64,000 nt of DNA, from contig NZ_FNJI01000015.1 in NCBI RefSeq assembly GCF_900104445.1, positions 45,864-109,863 of the forward strand. The letters are read 5' to 3'. Below the pieces are notes generated by a model, which was not told the DNA's origin, searched no databases, and saw only the letters and a list, made by a program, of their open reading frames with translations. Shown one piece after another: positions 45,972 through 55,798 of this stretch. This stretch comes from Desulforhopalus singaporensis (GTDB taxonomy: Bacteria > Desulfobacterota > Desulfobulbia > Desulfobulbales > Desulfocapsaceae). Each line of letters starts with the position of its first letter. The first letter of the stretch is position 1. Position numbers and translations under genes: made by a program.

Positions 45972-47234
45972 ATGAAACTGACATCCGACGAACAAGACAC
46001 ACTGCAGGGCAACCATGGAGAAGCGGCACGTCTGGCCATGGCGGTAATAGTCGATATAGGGGAACTGTTCGGCGCTGAAGAACTGATACCGGTCTCCCAG
46101 GCCCATATAGACACGACTATCTACATGGTGGATGCCGGTGTCGAATTTGTGGAAAAATTATGCGAACTGGGGGCTAGGTTCTCCATACCGACGCAGCTCA
46201 ACCCCAGCGCTGTAGACCTGCAACGGCCTGAAAAATTAAGAGCAGATGGCGAGATCCTGGAAAAAAGCAGACGACTTGAGCGGGCGTACCTGAAAATGGG
46301 GGCCATCCCGACCTGGACCTGCGCCCCGTACCAGCAGGGCCTGGTCCCGATGTTCGGCGAGCAGATCGCCTGGGGAGAATCAAACGCCATAGCTTTTGCC
46401 AACTCGATCCTGGGAGCAAGAACCAACCGGTATGCAGACCTCATGGATATCTGTGTTGCCATTATCGGTAAAGCTCCCGGCTTCGGTCTTCATCTCACCA
46501 GGAACCGCAAGGCCCAGCTTCTGGTAAAACTTGCTGATATCGGGTCAGACCGGTTCAGGGACAAAACACTGTTTCCCCTGCTGGGGTTCGTGTTCGGGGA
46601 GCTGGCCGGAGACAGGATCGGTGCGCTCGAGGGCATGCCGAAGGATGTAGAGGTTGATGACCTGAAAGCCTTCAGCGCCGCGGCAGCTTCCTCGGGGGCG
46701 GTGGGCCTGTTTCATATTATTGGCGTCACCCCGGAGGCACAGACCAGGGAAATGGCCTTTCAGGGGGAAGCACCTGAAAAGACCCTGGAAATAACATCGC
46801 AAATGATCCAAAACGCCGAGGACAGGCTCAGGACAACAAACGGCCGGGAGGCAGATCTCATATCTCTTGGATGCCCGCACTACTCGGCGGTCCAGTTCAG
46901 CCGCCTGCGCGACTGTTTTGCCGGGCGGAAGGTTCACGACTCCGTCTCATTCTGGGTCAATACCAGCAGGAGCGTCTACTCCTGGATCGAAAACAGCGGA
47001 GTGTTACAAGAACTTGAACAAGCCGGTGTAACTGTTTTCGTTGATGGCTGTCCGCTGCAATACCCGAAGAAAAACTGGAACTTTACAGTTGCCATGTCAG
47101 ATTCGGCGAAATTCGCCAACTACTGCTTTTCCCAGACCGGGCTGGAAGTAGCTTTCGGAAGCATGGCCGACTGCGTTGAAACCGCTGTTTATGGAAAAAT
47201 CATCAGAAGAGGCTTGTCATGGCAACAGTCCTGA
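45972..47234 (+). CDS. Aconitase X catalytic (large) subunit, hydroxyproline-dehydratase type
   Basis: 420 residues. The start MKLTSDEQDTLQGNHGEAARLAMAVIVDIGELFGAEELIPVSQAHID and the segments CAPYQQGLVPMFGEQIAWGESNAIAFANSILGARTNRYAD and SLGCPHYSAVQF are typical of the AcnX large chain. Bacterial two-gene AcnX proteins characterised so far dehydrate cis-3-hydroxy-L-proline to pyrroline-2-carboxylate, using an iron-sulfur site. The small subunit overlaps its 3' end by 16 bases and a reductase follows, exactly the known gene set. Ordinary aconitase is ruled out by sequence and size. Confidence 0.85.
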   Translation: MKLTSDEQDTLQGNHGEAARLAMAVIVDIGELFGAEELIPVSQAHIDTTIYMVDAGVEFVEKLCELGARFSIPTQLNPSAVDLQRPEKLRADGEILEKSRRLERAYLKMGAIPTWTCAPYQQGLVPMFGEQIAWGESNAIAFANSILGARTNRYADLMDICVAIIGKAPGFGLHLTRNRKAQLLVKLADIGSDRFRDKTLFPLLGFVFGELAGDRIGALEGMPKDVEVDDLKAFSAAAASSGAVGLFHIIGVTPEAQTREMAFQGEAPEKTLEITSQMIQNAEDRLRTTNGREADLISLGCPHYSAVQFSRLRDCFAGRKVHDSVSFWVNTSRSVYSWIENSGVLQELEQAGVTVFVDGCPLQYPKKNWNFTVAMSDSAKFANYCFSQTGLEVAFGSMADCVETAVYGKIIRRGLSWQQS

Positions 47235-47641
47235 AGGCACGCACCATAGTCCCCGGCCGTTGCCGGGGACAGGTAATCAAGACTTCGCAGTCAATAAGTT
47301 TCTGGGGCGGTGTGGACCCTGGAACTGGAACGATCTGCGATCCCCGCCATGAACTGTTTGGCCAGACGATTTCTGGCAAAATCCTGGCTTTTCCGTTTGG
47401 CAAAGGCTCCAGCACCGGATCTCTTATCATGCTCGAACTGGTAAGGATCGGCAAGGAGCCGAAAGCCATAATCAACATCAAGACCGAGCCGATCCTGGCG
47501 ACCGGTCCGATTGTAAGTAAACACTTTTACCACCGGGAAATTCCAATCGTAGCCATGGACAAAGATCAGTTTGAGCAGCTGCGGACCGGGCAGAATATCA
47601 AGATCGACACCCTTGAGGGGTGCCTGGTCATAATAGACTGA
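47219..47641 (+). CDS. Aconitase X swivel-domain (small) subunit
   Basis: 140 residues. KARTIVPGRCRGQVIKTSQSISFWGGVDPGTGTICDPRHELFGQTISGKILAFPFGKGSSTGSLIMLELVRIGKEPKAIINIKTEPILATGPIVS follows the DUF126 swivel fold, with GKGSSTGS providing the conserved serine region. It completes the active site of the large subunit. The ATG lies inside the 3' end of the large-subunit gene (translational coupling). Confidence 0.88.
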   Translation: MATVLKARTIVPGRCRGQVIKTSQSISFWGGVDPGTGTICDPRHELFGQTISGKILAFPFGKGSSTGSLIMLELVRIGKEPKAIINIKTEPILATGPIVSKHFYHREIPIVAMDKDQFEQLRTGQNIKIDTLEGCLVIID

Positions 47642-47732
47642 GGCCGGGGCGCCGGCGATACTGCCGCTGCGTACCCGCCAGACACAAACGAACTGTCAAG
47701 TAACAGTTCATATAAAAAAACCAGAGGACCAG

Positions 47733-48722
47733 ATGAACACCAACAATATACTTTTTTTTTCCGGCGATGATTTATCAAAAATTCTGACCATGGACAAATG
47801 CATCGAGGCGATGAAAGGTGCATTTGCCGCCCTGAGTTCAGGAGAGGCAATAATGCCGCTGCGGACCGGGCTGGAGATGGAAGCGGAAAATTCCACAGCC
47901 CTGTTCATGCCCGTCTATCTGCCGGCGATAAGCAAGGTCGGGGTAAAATCGATCACCCTTGCCCGCAACAACCCCGGCAAAGGGCTGCCCCTCATTCATG
48001 CGATGATAACGGTCTTTGACGCCGCAAGCGGTATGCCGCTTGCGGTAATGGACGGCGAAGTGATAACCGCAATGAGGACCGGAGCCGTGTCGGGGCTGGC
48101 AACTGCCCTGCTGGCCAGAAGCGATGCGACTTGCGCGGCGATAATCGGCACCGGCCCCCAGGGAGCAACCCAGCTGGAAGCGGTATGTGCAGCAAGAGAT
48201 ATCAACAGGGCCTACGTCTTTGACATACAACAACAAAGAGCAGAAGCTTTTGCCGCTAAAATGGCCGAGAAACTCAACATTGAAGTGATCCCCGCCACGT
48301 CGCCTGACACTCTTAAAAAAGCTGACGTCATCTGTACCGCGACGTCATCAAACAATCCCGTTTTCATGGACGAGAATGTCAAAAGCGGGGCTCATATCAA
48401 CGGAGTCGGGTCGTACAAGCCGGATATGGCCGAGATCGATCCCAGAACCATCGCCCGGGCCAAAGTCGTTGTCGACCAGACACAGGCGTGCCTTTCCGAA
48501 GCGGGCGACATTCTCCAGCCCATTGAACAAGGGTTGATCACGGCGGACCATATCCACGGGCAGCTCGGAGACATTGTAACCGGAAAGGTTGTCGCCCGCG
48601 AAAACAGTGACGAGATAACCGTTTTCAAATCGGTCGGGGTCGCCGTACAGGACCTGATTACCGCAGACCTTGCGATAAAAATGGCCAAGGAGTTGGGGGT
48701 CGGCCTGGATATCGCCCTTTGA
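47733..48722 (+). CDS. Ornithine cyclodeaminase/mu-crystallin family reductase (probable pyrroline-2-carboxylate reductase)
   Basis: 329 residues. Contains PLRTGLEMEAEN, DGEVITAMRTGAVSGLATALLAR and the Rossmann motif AAIIGTGPQGATQLEAVCAAR, then VDQTQACLSEAGDILQPIEQG. The family includes ornithine cyclodeaminase, alanine dehydrogenase and NAD(P)H-dependent pyrroline-2-carboxylate reductase. Directly downstream of AcnX, reduction of pyrroline-2-carboxylate to L-proline is the most economical role. A classical proline biosynthesis P5C reductase (ProC) is a different family. Confidence 0.85.
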   Translation: MNTNNILFFSGDDLSKILTMDKCIEAMKGAFAALSSGEAIMPLRTGLEMEAENSTALFMPVYLPAISKVGVKSITLARNNPGKGLPLIHAMITVFDAASGMPLAVMDGEVITAMRTGAVSGLATALLARSDATCAAIIGTGPQGATQLEAVCAARDINRAYVFDIQQQRAEAFAAKMAEKLNIEVIPATSPDTLKKADVICTATSSNNPVFMDENVKSGAHINGVGSYKPDMAEIDPRTIARAKVVVDQTQACLSEAGDILQPIEQGLITADHIHGQLGDIVTGKVVARENSDEITVFKSVGVAVQDLITADLAIKMAKELGVGLDIAL

Positions 48723-48791
48723 TAACGACTATGGGCAAAATCGGCAGAGAGTCTGCCAGGACGCCCCCGCAGCTAAAGAGGGACTAATAAG

Positions 48792-48824
48792 AAATAGCTG
48801 CCCCGCCCGGCGGGACAGCTATTT
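48792..48824. terminator. Hairpin between convergent reductase and FTCD genes
   Basis: AAATAGCTG (48792-48800) pairs with CAGCTATTT (48816-48824), with an inner CCCGC/GCGGG stem. The A-rich left arm and T-rich right arm give a tract on both strands, suitable for bidirectional termination between the convergent genes. Confidence 0.7.
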
Positions 48825-48866
48825 CGAGCAAAAACTGACAAAGACAACAGCGATCAGGGACTGTAG

Positions 48867-50486
48867 CTACCCCCTATTTTCAAGTAATGACAACACCTTG
48901 TCACACTTATCTGCGGCGCGCTGATTAATTTTTTCAGCCTCCTCCAGGGTCTTTTGCCGGTATTCCCCGTCTTCGATATCAACCATGTTGATAAGCACGT
49001 TCTGGTAAGCCCCCCAGATCCCCGATTTCAAACTGGCTGCTCCGACCTGGGTATCGGACCTGGAGGCTGGATTACCATAGCGGGCGATTACTTCAAAAGG
49101 ACCCCAGGCCAAATCTCCCAGACGCATTGTTGTTAATGGAACATCAATCGCCGTTTTCAGTCCGTTTTGCATTTTCTCTTTTCTCAACCGCCGTTCCTCT
49201 TTAGTATTCTGCGGCATACGCAAGCCGTCCATGAATTCATTAAACGCGGATGTATCAGCATCAATCATTGCTATTAATTGTTGCGTTACAGAATCCAGAG
49301 TCGGTAATACTTTCTGTATATGCCCCTGCACGTTCTCAAATTTTCTCACCCCATAGGTAAGCTTGGCGACCATGGCTCCAAGCCCGACGCCCATGGCGGC
49401 GCAGACAGCCGAAACAGAGCCGCCACCAGGGGCAGAGCTGCGTGACGCGACCTCTTCGATAAATGCTCTGGTGGTCATTGAAGCAAGCGGTTCCTCAGGT
49501 TTTTCTGCGGTTATATACTCTATTATTCTCTCTTCCGGCCTGAACGGCACAATTGAGTTCAGGCCAAGACGCTCAATGGCGAGGCGGAGTTTCTGGTTCT
49601 CCCGGTAGATAAAGAGACCTTCTTTTTCGATATAATAATCGGCCGCCGACAAAAGTGACTCCAGCGGAACTAATCCGACTATCTCAGAACCGGCTACCGG
49701 CAACCCGAGCAGTTCTGCTTCTTTTTTAACCTCTTCATAAACGACATGAAGAGGAGTGATTTTGTAATCAGTCAGGTTCACGGTGACTTGCGCCATATCG
49801 TATTCATCAACGAACCAGCCCATCCCCTGCACATTCTGCAGTTTTCCAGGACTCCCCTCACCTCTTCCTGTTTCCCTCAGATTCAGAGCTATCCGGTGCG
49901 CCTGGTTTGAAGTTGCCAGAAGATTCACATTATAGGCTATGAGAAACATACGTGCCCCCGTTGCCGTCGCTCCCCATTCGGGAACAAAGGTATCCGGCCC
50001 GAAATCCGGTTTCCAGCGAGGATCCTCAAGCTTCCCGGCCAACCCCTCATACTCGCCTTGCCTGATGTCTGACAGTTTGCAGCGATAAACAGCAGGGGCC
50101 GCCTGCTCATAGAGGTAAAACGGCACCGCAAGCTCGTCGGCCGCTTTCTGCGCAAAACGCCTCGATATTTCGACACATTCATCCATAGTTACCCCGACGA
50201 CCGGAATAAACGGACATACATCCATTGCACCAAATCTTGGATGTTCACCTTTGTGGCCCCGCATATCGATCATTTTTCTGGCGACACGCGCTCCGGCCAG
50301 CGCCCCCTCTATCACGGATTCAGGATCACCGACAAAGGTGTAAACAGTCCTGTTGGTCGAATACCCCGGGTCTACATCAAGCAGACGGCACCCGTCGACC
50401 CCTTTGATAGCGCCTGCAATAGCATCTATTGTGTCAGGATCTCGTCCCACCGAAAAATTCGGCACACATTCAACGATTTTTCTCAT
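48867..50486 (-). CDS. ftcD: Formiminotransferase-cyclodeaminase (bifunctional)
   Basis: 539 residues from the ATG at 50486, which has AAGGTGG immediately upstream. The N-terminal domain (KIVECVPNFSVGRD, then RGHKGEHPRFGAMDVCPFIPV) is glutamate formiminotransferase; the C-terminal domain from about 335 (TTRAFIEEVASRSSAPGGGSVSAVCAAMGVGLGAMVAKLT) is formimino-THF cyclodeaminase. It moves the formimino group from formiminoglutamate to tetrahydrofolate and releases ammonia, the last steps of histidine breakdown to glutamate. The animal-like fused form (about 541 residues) occurs in some bacteria. Last gene of the hutU-hutI-ftcD run. Confidence 0.93.
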   Translation of the reverse strand: MRKIVECVPNFSVGRDPDTIDAIAGAIKGVDGCRLLDVDPGYSTNRTVYTFVGDPESVIEGALAGARVARKMIDMRGHKGEHPRFGAMDVCPFIPVVGVTMDECVEISRRFAQKAADELAVPFYLYEQAAPAVYRCKLSDIRQGEYEGLAGKLEDPRWKPDFGPDTFVPEWGATATGARMFLIAYNVNLLATSNQAHRIALNLRETGRGEGSPGKLQNVQGMGWFVDEYDMAQVTVNLTDYKITPLHVVYEEVKKEAELLGLPVAGSEIVGLVPLESLLSAADYYIEKEGLFIYRENQKLRLAIERLGLNSIVPFRPEERIIEYITAEKPEEPLASMTTRAFIEEVASRSSAPGGGSVSAVCAAMGVGLGAMVAKLTYGVRKFENVQGHIQKVLPTLDSVTQQLIAMIDADTSAFNEFMDGLRMPQNTKEERRLRKEKMQNGLKTAIDVPLTTMRLGDLAWGPFEVIARYGNPASRSDTQVGAASLKSGIWGAYQNVLINMVDIEDGEYRQKTLEEAEKINQRAADKCDKVLSLLENRG

Positions 50487-50516
50487 TTTTCCACCTTGCA
50501 TAGCGTTGTCATACAT

Positions 50517-51776
50517 TCAACAGGTTACCCTTACGCCCTTTTTGAAAACCTCCTGTACCGACGAAACTCCGGCATGGTATGCCAAAACAGCGGGCCCTTC
50601 TCCGTCCAGAAGCAAGAAATCCGCCTGTTTGCCGATATCCAGACTGCCGACTTGTTGCGCGATACCAAGCGCATACGCAGGGTTAAGAGTCGCTGCGACC
50701 AGAGCTTCTGCCGGCGACATCTCCATATTGACCACGGCAAGACCAAAGATAAACTGCATTGACTCGGTATAGCTTGACCCGGGGTTGCAATCGGTAGCCA
50801 AAGCTACGGGAACCCCCATCTCTATCATGTCCCGGGCGCGGGCATACGGTTTTCTCAAACTATACGCTGTACCCGGCAGCAGGTTTGCCACCACCCCGGC
50901 TTTCGCCATCGCCCTGATATTGTCATCACTTGCCGCCAGCAGATGATCCGCTGAGATTGCCCCGAGTTCCGCCGCAAGACCGGCTCCCCCAAGATCATGC
51001 ACCTCATCGGCATGGATTTTCACGCTGAACCCCAGCGACTTTGCCGCCAAAAGAAGGCGTCTGCCCTGATCAATTGAAAAAACACCTTCTTCACAAAAGA
51101 TATCACAACATTTTGCTATTCCCTGTTTTTTTACCGCGGGCAGGCTCTCTTCAATGAGAAGAGAAATAAAATCGTCGGAGCGATCCCTGAACTCCGCGGG
51201 GACAGCATGAGCCCCCAAGAACGTTGCGACCACATCCAGGGGAACCTCTTGTGCCGTGTTACCAATGGCTTCGAGCATTTTCAGCTCAGCCTCAGTGGTG
51301 AGACCATATCCGCTTTTTATTTCAATGGTCGTAGTTCCGAGTTTCAGAGCCCTCAGGACAAGATCTCTTGTCATGTTAGACAGCTCAGCAACTGTTGCCT
51401 TAGAAACGGCGTTAACCGATGACAGGATTCCTCCTCCCCGTCTTAATATCTCAAGATACGGTGTCCCGGCAGCCCGTAATTCAAACTCTTCTTCTCTCAA
51501 TGAGGCAAAACAGCAGTGGGTGTGCGGATCGACAAATCCCGGGATCATTGACCTCCCCAGGCAATCATATTCATCGATAAACCGCTCACCACCAATCGCC
51601 CTGAGAACATCTGCTTCCGCCCCTATATTGGTTATTATCCCCTCTCGTACAACCATCGCACCGTGGTCATACCTGATGATTCTGCTCTGATTATTGCCGG
51701 AGCTCGGTCTTCCACGATCTTCTGGCGTGAAAATCCTTGCGTTTCTAAAGAGTTGTAATTTCATTGCCATATCCAT
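50517..51776 (-). CDS. hutI: Imidazolonepropionase
   Basis: 419 residues from the ATG at 51776, just after the hutU stop; further ATGs at 51770 and 51764 are possible. Metal ligands appear in DPHTHCCF, then FLGAHAVP, VKIHADEVHD and ALATDCNPGS of an amidohydrolase, and RHGGGILSSV-like RRGGGILSSVNAV is a HutI-specific block. It opens imidazolonepropionate to N-formimino-L-glutamate using zinc or iron. The gene ends three bases inside the frame upstream of ftcD, with only about 30 bases between the two coding starts. Confidence 0.93.
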   Translation of the reverse strand: MDMAMKLQLFRNARIFTPEDRGRPSSGNNQSRIIRYDHGAMVVREGIITNIGAEADVLRAIGGERFIDEYDCLGRSMIPGFVDPHTHCCFASLREEEFELRAAGTPYLEILRRGGGILSSVNAVSKATVAELSNMTRDLVLRALKLGTTTIEIKSGYGLTTEAELKMLEAIGNTAQEVPLDVVATFLGAHAVPAEFRDRSDDFISLLIEESLPAVKKQGIAKCCDIFCEEGVFSIDQGRRLLLAAKSLGFSVKIHADEVHDLGGAGLAAELGAISADHLLAASDDNIRAMAKAGVVANLLPGTAYSLRKPYARARDMIEMGVPVALATDCNPGSSYTESMQFIFGLAVVNMEMSPAEALVAATLNPAYALGIAQQVGSLDIGKQADFLLLDGEGPAVLAYHAGVSSVQEVFKKGVRVTC

Positions 51777-51780
51777 CGAG

Positions 51781-53829
51781 TTATTTAAGTCCTGCAAACA
51801 ATCCCCTGACAGCATCTTCCACATCAGCCTCATCAGCGAGGTAGGGAATAGTGATCTGGTCGCCGTTTTCGTTTTCGAGGTTATACTCTATGGACACTTC
51901 CATTGCGTGAGGGTTACGGCTCCAGTTTCTGCGCGCAACCCCGCCCATGACATCCCAGGTCATTGCCGAACGCAAAATTTCATCAACCCTGGCGCTGCCG
52001 TCCAGAACCATTCCAAAACCGCCGTTTATCGCTTTACCGATCCCCGTTCCGCCACCGTTATGCAACGCAACGAGAGTCATCCCTCTCGCTGCGTTGCCGG
52101 CAAAACAGTGCGTTGCCATATCAGCACACACATTACTGCCGTCATTAATGTTCGCAGTTTCCCGAAATGGAGAGTCGGTCCCGCCCGGGTCGTGATGATC
52201 CCTGCCTAACATTATCGGGCCAACCTCTTTATTCCTGACCATTTCGTTAAATTTCAACGCTATACTCCTGCGCCCTTTGGCATCTGCATAAAGTATACGC
52301 GCCTGACTTCCGACAACCAATCTGTTTTTCTTGGCCTCCTTTATCCAGATATAGTTGTCCCTGTCTTCCGGACGGCGACCAGGATCAAGACATGACATCG
52401 CGGCCAAATCGGTCTTGTCAAGATCTTCAGGGTCACAACTCAGACAAACCCAGCGAAATGGGCCGTAACCGTAATCAAAGATCGGCCCCATAATATCTTC
52501 AAAATAAGAAGGATATATAAAACCGTCTTTACCATCCACGCCATTGCGCGCCACCGAGGTCACACCTGCATCAAAAACCGCCTTCAGGAATGCATTGCCA
52601 TAGTCAAAGAAAAACGCCCCCTGCTCAACCAGCACGTCAATTGCCCCTAAATGCCGCTTCAGGCTCTCATCGACAAGTTCAATGAACCTGTTCCGGTCTT
52701 CAGCCAGCAGCCGGGTACGTTCTGCAAAACTTATCCCCTGGGGACAATAGCCGCCATCATGCACGACATGACAGGAAGTTTGGTCAGAGAGCAGATCCAC
52801 TTTTACGTGATGCTTTCCCAGATATTCCAGCAGTTCGATCACATTGCCATGGTATGCCACAGAGGTGTTGGCTTTTTCCGCAACAGCTTTCGTGGCAATA
52901 TCACAAACTTCTTCAAGGCTGCTTGACACCGTATCAACCCAGCCCTGCTCATGCCGGGTAAGGACGCGCGAATAGTCAACCTCAGCGATAATCGAGACGG
53001 CCCCCGCAATTTTCGCGGCTTTCGGCTGGGCTCCGCTCATGCCACCGAGACCGGAGGAGACAAAAAGAAGGCCCGCCAGATCCCCCCCCGAAGGCACCCC
53101 GCACTCTTGTCTGCCAGCGTTGAGCAAGGTGTTATACGTTCCATGGACAATACCTTGAGGCCCGATGTACATCCATCCGCCCGCAGTCATCTGACCATAT
53201 GACGAGACCCCCATCTGGGCAGCCACTTCCCAATCGTCCGGGTTATCATAAAGCCCGACCATCAACCCATTGGTTACAATTACCCTGGGTTGATCCGGAC
53301 TCGACTGAAAAAGCCCGAGAGGATGCCCGGATTGCATTACAAGCGTCTGGTTTTCGGTTATTTCCTCCAGATATCTCTTAATCAGATTATACTGCATCCA
53401 GTTCTGGCAAACACTTCCGGTTTCTCCGTAGGTGACAAGCTCATACGGATAAAGAGCTACGTCAAAGTCCAGATTATTATCAATCATCAACTGAAAGGCT
53501 TTTCCAGCCAGGCAATTCCCCTTATACTCCTCGACAGACTTTGCTTTCAATTGACCTTCAGGCCTGTAGCGATACCCATAAATACGCCCATACAGCCGTA
53601 ACTCTTCAAGAAATTCCGGGATAACAGCGCGATGATTGTGACGAGGGATGTAACGCAGTGCATTTTTAAGCGCTACAACAGTTTGCGCTTTGCTCAGCCT
53701 AAAGCCCCTGTCCGGCGCCCTTCTCAAACCAGGCCTGAACTTTTTCGGCGCTGGCAGGCTATCGCTCAAACGAATTCTCATAGATCCATTATCTAGATTT
53801 TTCCTGGCCACGACATACTCCTTGATCAT
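51781..53829 (-). CDS. hutU: Urocanate hydratase
   Basis: 682 residues, the long urocanase form (about 670-680) rather than the 555-residue Pseudomonas type. Conserved stretches include NAD-binding SSYGQMTAGGWMYIGPQGIVHGTYNTLLNAGR, LLFVSSGLGGMSGAQPKAAKIAG and MLGRDHHDPGGTDSPFRET. It converts urocanate to imidazolonepropionate with tightly bound NAD+. A HutC-like palindrome lies 64 bases upstream of its start. The ATG at 53829 has no clear ribosome site, and an ATG at 53781 is an alternative. Confidence 0.93.
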   Translation of the reverse strand: MIKEYVVARKNLDNGSMRIRLSDSLPAPKKFRPGLRRAPDRGFRLSKAQTVVALKNALRYIPRHNHRAVIPEFLEELRLYGRIYGYRYRPEGQLKAKSVEEYKGNCLAGKAFQLMIDNNLDFDVALYPYELVTYGETGSVCQNWMQYNLIKRYLEEITENQTLVMQSGHPLGLFQSSPDQPRVIVTNGLMVGLYDNPDDWEVAAQMGVSSYGQMTAGGWMYIGPQGIVHGTYNTLLNAGRQECGVPSGGDLAGLLFVSSGLGGMSGAQPKAAKIAGAVSIIAEVDYSRVLTRHEQGWVDTVSSSLEEVCDIATKAVAEKANTSVAYHGNVIELLEYLGKHHVKVDLLSDQTSCHVVHDGGYCPQGISFAERTRLLAEDRNRFIELVDESLKRHLGAIDVLVEQGAFFFDYGNAFLKAVFDAGVTSVARNGVDGKDGFIYPSYFEDIMGPIFDYGYGPFRWVCLSCDPEDLDKTDLAAMSCLDPGRRPEDRDNYIWIKEAKKNRLVVGSQARILYADAKGRRSIALKFNEMVRNKEVGPIMLGRDHHDPGGTDSPFRETANINDGSNVCADMATHCFAGNAARGMTLVALHNGGGTGIGKAINGGFGMVLDGSARVDEILRSAMTWDVMGGVARRNWSRNPHAMEVSIEYNLENENGDQITIPYLADEADVEDAVRGLFAGLK

Positions 53830-53892
53830 GTTATGTTACAAGAACCCCTTCCCACACCCTGGCATGGTTTCTCTCAAAATACTATCTTCAAA

Positions 53893-53904
53893 TAGTATAT
53901 ACAA
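53893..53904 (-). promoter_or_regulatory. HutC-like operator before hutU
   Basis: Minus-strand TTGTATATACTA is an 11/12 match to the perfect palindrome found before hutC. It is 64 bases upstream of the hutU start. Confidence 0.7.
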
Positions 53905-54045
53905 GAACTAATCCGAGCTGGACGACAAATAAAATCCGACACCGCAGACATTTTACATTTTTCACGCAAATCCAATCACCATCCAAGCTAAAAGATCATT
54001 ACCCACCCCGCAAAGATACAATTATTCTTGCGCTGCCTTCTTGTA

Positions 54046-54057
54046 TTGTATATACAT
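54046..54057 (+). promoter_or_regulatory. HutC-like operator before hutH
   Basis: TTGTATATACAT is an 11/12 match to the hutC palindrome. It is 71 bases before the hutH start and shares the divergent hutU/hutH promoter region. Confidence 0.72.
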
Positions 54058-54127
54058 TATACTCAATTTTGCAATATATGATAACAACTCACTCCGTAAT
54101 CGAGTCGTGTCCGGGAGAGACAACATT

Positions 54128-55660
54128 ATGAAAAAAATCACCATCAAGCCTGGCCAGCTCAGCCTTCAACAGGCAAGAATTATTCATTCCGGCCCAGTCG
54201 CACTTGAACTGGACCCTGCATCCTACGACACTATTGACAGAGCTGTAGACACAGTCGAAAAAGTTGTTAAACAGGGAAGAGTAATTTATGGGATAAACAC
54301 CGGTTTTGGCCTACTGGCCAACACTGTCATCCCCAATGAAGAACTGGAAGAACTGCAACACTCCATAGTGTTATCCCACGCGGCAGGGATTGGCGCCCTC
54401 ATGGATGAATCGACAGTCAGACTCATGATGGCGCTGAAAATCAACAGCCTGGCCAGAGGATATTCAGGTATAAGAAAAGAGGTCATTGATGCACTCATAA
54501 AACTGGTGAATGGTGAGGTCTACCCATGTATTCCCCAGAAAGGATCAGTTGGAGCCTCAGGGGATTTAGCGCCTTTAGCCCACATGAGTACAGTGCTGCT
54601 CGGCGAAGGCGAAATCACCCACCGGGGACAAAAATTACCAGGAATCAAAGGGTTGGAAATTGCCAACCTGAGCCCAATAACGCTCGGCCCCAAGGAAGGT
54701 CTTGCCTTGCTAAACGGCACACAGGCATCCACAGCATTCGCGCTGCAGGGATTGTTTGCTGCGGAAGACCTGTTTGCTGCTGCGCTTGTCAGCGGAGCCT
54801 TAAGCGTGGAGGCCGCCCTCGGAAGCAGGCGTCCCTTCGAACGGCTGATACATGAGGTGAGGGGCCACCAGAGCCAAATTGACACTGCTGCCAATTTCAG
54901 ACATCTTTTAGGCCACAGCGAAATTGAAGCATCCCATAAATATTGTGAGTCGGTGCAGGACCCATACTCCCTTCGCTGCCAGCCCCAGGTAATGGGCGCC
55001 TGCCTGACCCAGATCAGAAATGCTGCCGAGATACTTGCAGTAGAAGCAAATGGTGTTTCGGATAACCCCCTGGTCTTCTCCGAGCAAGAGGATATTATCT
55101 CCGGGGGCAACTTTCACGCCGAACCGGTTGCCATGGCTGCTGACAATCTGGCGCTTGCCATTTCGGAGACAGGCGCACTTTCTGAAAGACGCATGGCACT
55201 TCTCATTGATACGCATATGTCCAAACTCCCTCCTTTCTTAGTTGAAAAAGGGGGCCTCAACTCAGGTTTCATGATAGCACAAGTAACCTGCGCCGCCCTG
55301 GCAAGTGAGAATAAGTCGCTGGCACACCCCGCTTCCGTTGACAGCATGCCGACTTCAGCAAACCAGGAAGACCATGTCTCAATGGCCACTTTTGCCGGCA
55401 GACGATTAGCCGACATGAAAGAAAACACGGCCGGAATTTTGGCCATAGAACTGCTGGCGGCCTGCCAGGGAATCGACTTCAGAGCACCACTCAAGACCTC
55501 TGAACCACTGGAAAATGCCAAAGCACTACTCAGGCAAAGGGTACCTTTTTACGACAAGGACAGATACTTTGCACCCGACATCTACAAAGCGATGGAGCTC
55601 ATACTTTCCGGCAATTTCAATACATTCACAACAGAAAATCTGCTGCCTAGCCTCAGCTAA
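54128..55660 (+). CDS. hutH: Histidine ammonia-lyase
   Basis: 510 residues from the ATG at 54128, with GGGAGA upstream; the frame is open further upstream through the operator and is rejected. The MIO-forming Ala-Ser-Gly is in [27 protein letters not shown] at the N-terminus, RCQPQVMGA and the [13 protein letters not shown] block are standard. It eliminates ammonia from L-histidine to give urocanate, the first step of the pathway. Divergent from hutU and preceded by a HutC-like operator. Confidence 0.95.
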   Translation: MKKITIKPGQLSLQQARIIHSGPVALELDPASYDTIDRAVDTVEKVVKQGRVIYGINTGFGLLANTVIPNEELEELQHSIVLSHAAGIGALMDESTVRLMMALKINSLARGYSGIRKEVIDALIKLVNGEVYPCIPQKGSVGASGDLAPLAHMSTVLLGEGEITHRGQKLPGIKGLEIANLSPITLGPKEGLALLNGTQASTAFALQGLFAAEDLFAAALVSGALSVEAALGSRRPFERLIHEVRGHQSQIDTAANFRHLLGHSEIEASHKYCESVQDPYSLRCQPQVMGACLTQIRNAAEILAVEANGVSDNPLVFSEQEDIISGGNFHAEPVAMAADNLALAISETGALSERRMALLIDTHMSKLPPFLVEKGGLNSGFMIAQVTCAALASENKSLAHPASVDSMPTSANQEDHVSMATFAGRRLADMKENTAGILAIELLAACQGIDFRAPLKTSEPLENAKALLRQRVPFYDKDRYFAPDIYKAMELILSGNFNTFTTENLLPSLS

Positions 55661-55732
55661 AAACAGAAGCGGAAGACAGTTCCTCTCACCAATGGTCGCG
55701 TCTGGCTATCACGCTTGACTGTGCGCTGAACG

Positions 55733-55770
55733 GGCCGGCTCACCTTGAATAACACCCAAGGTGGTCGGCC
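55733..55770. terminator. Hairpin between convergent hutH and transporter genes
   Basis: CACCTTG (55741-55747) pairs with CAAGGTG (55757-55763), extended by GGCCG (from 55733) and CGGCC (to 55770) with mismatches between. A weak TTAAATCCTT follows. Likely shared terminator between the convergent genes. Confidence 0.55.
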
Positions 55771-55798
55771 TTAAATCCTTATTCAGTTTACTTGCCTG

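Noticed and set aside
45972..47641. Housekeeping aconitase or 3-isopropylmalate dehydratase
   Set aside because: Sizes (420 plus 140 residues), order and motifs are those of aconitase X, and the following reductase fits hydroxyproline metabolism.
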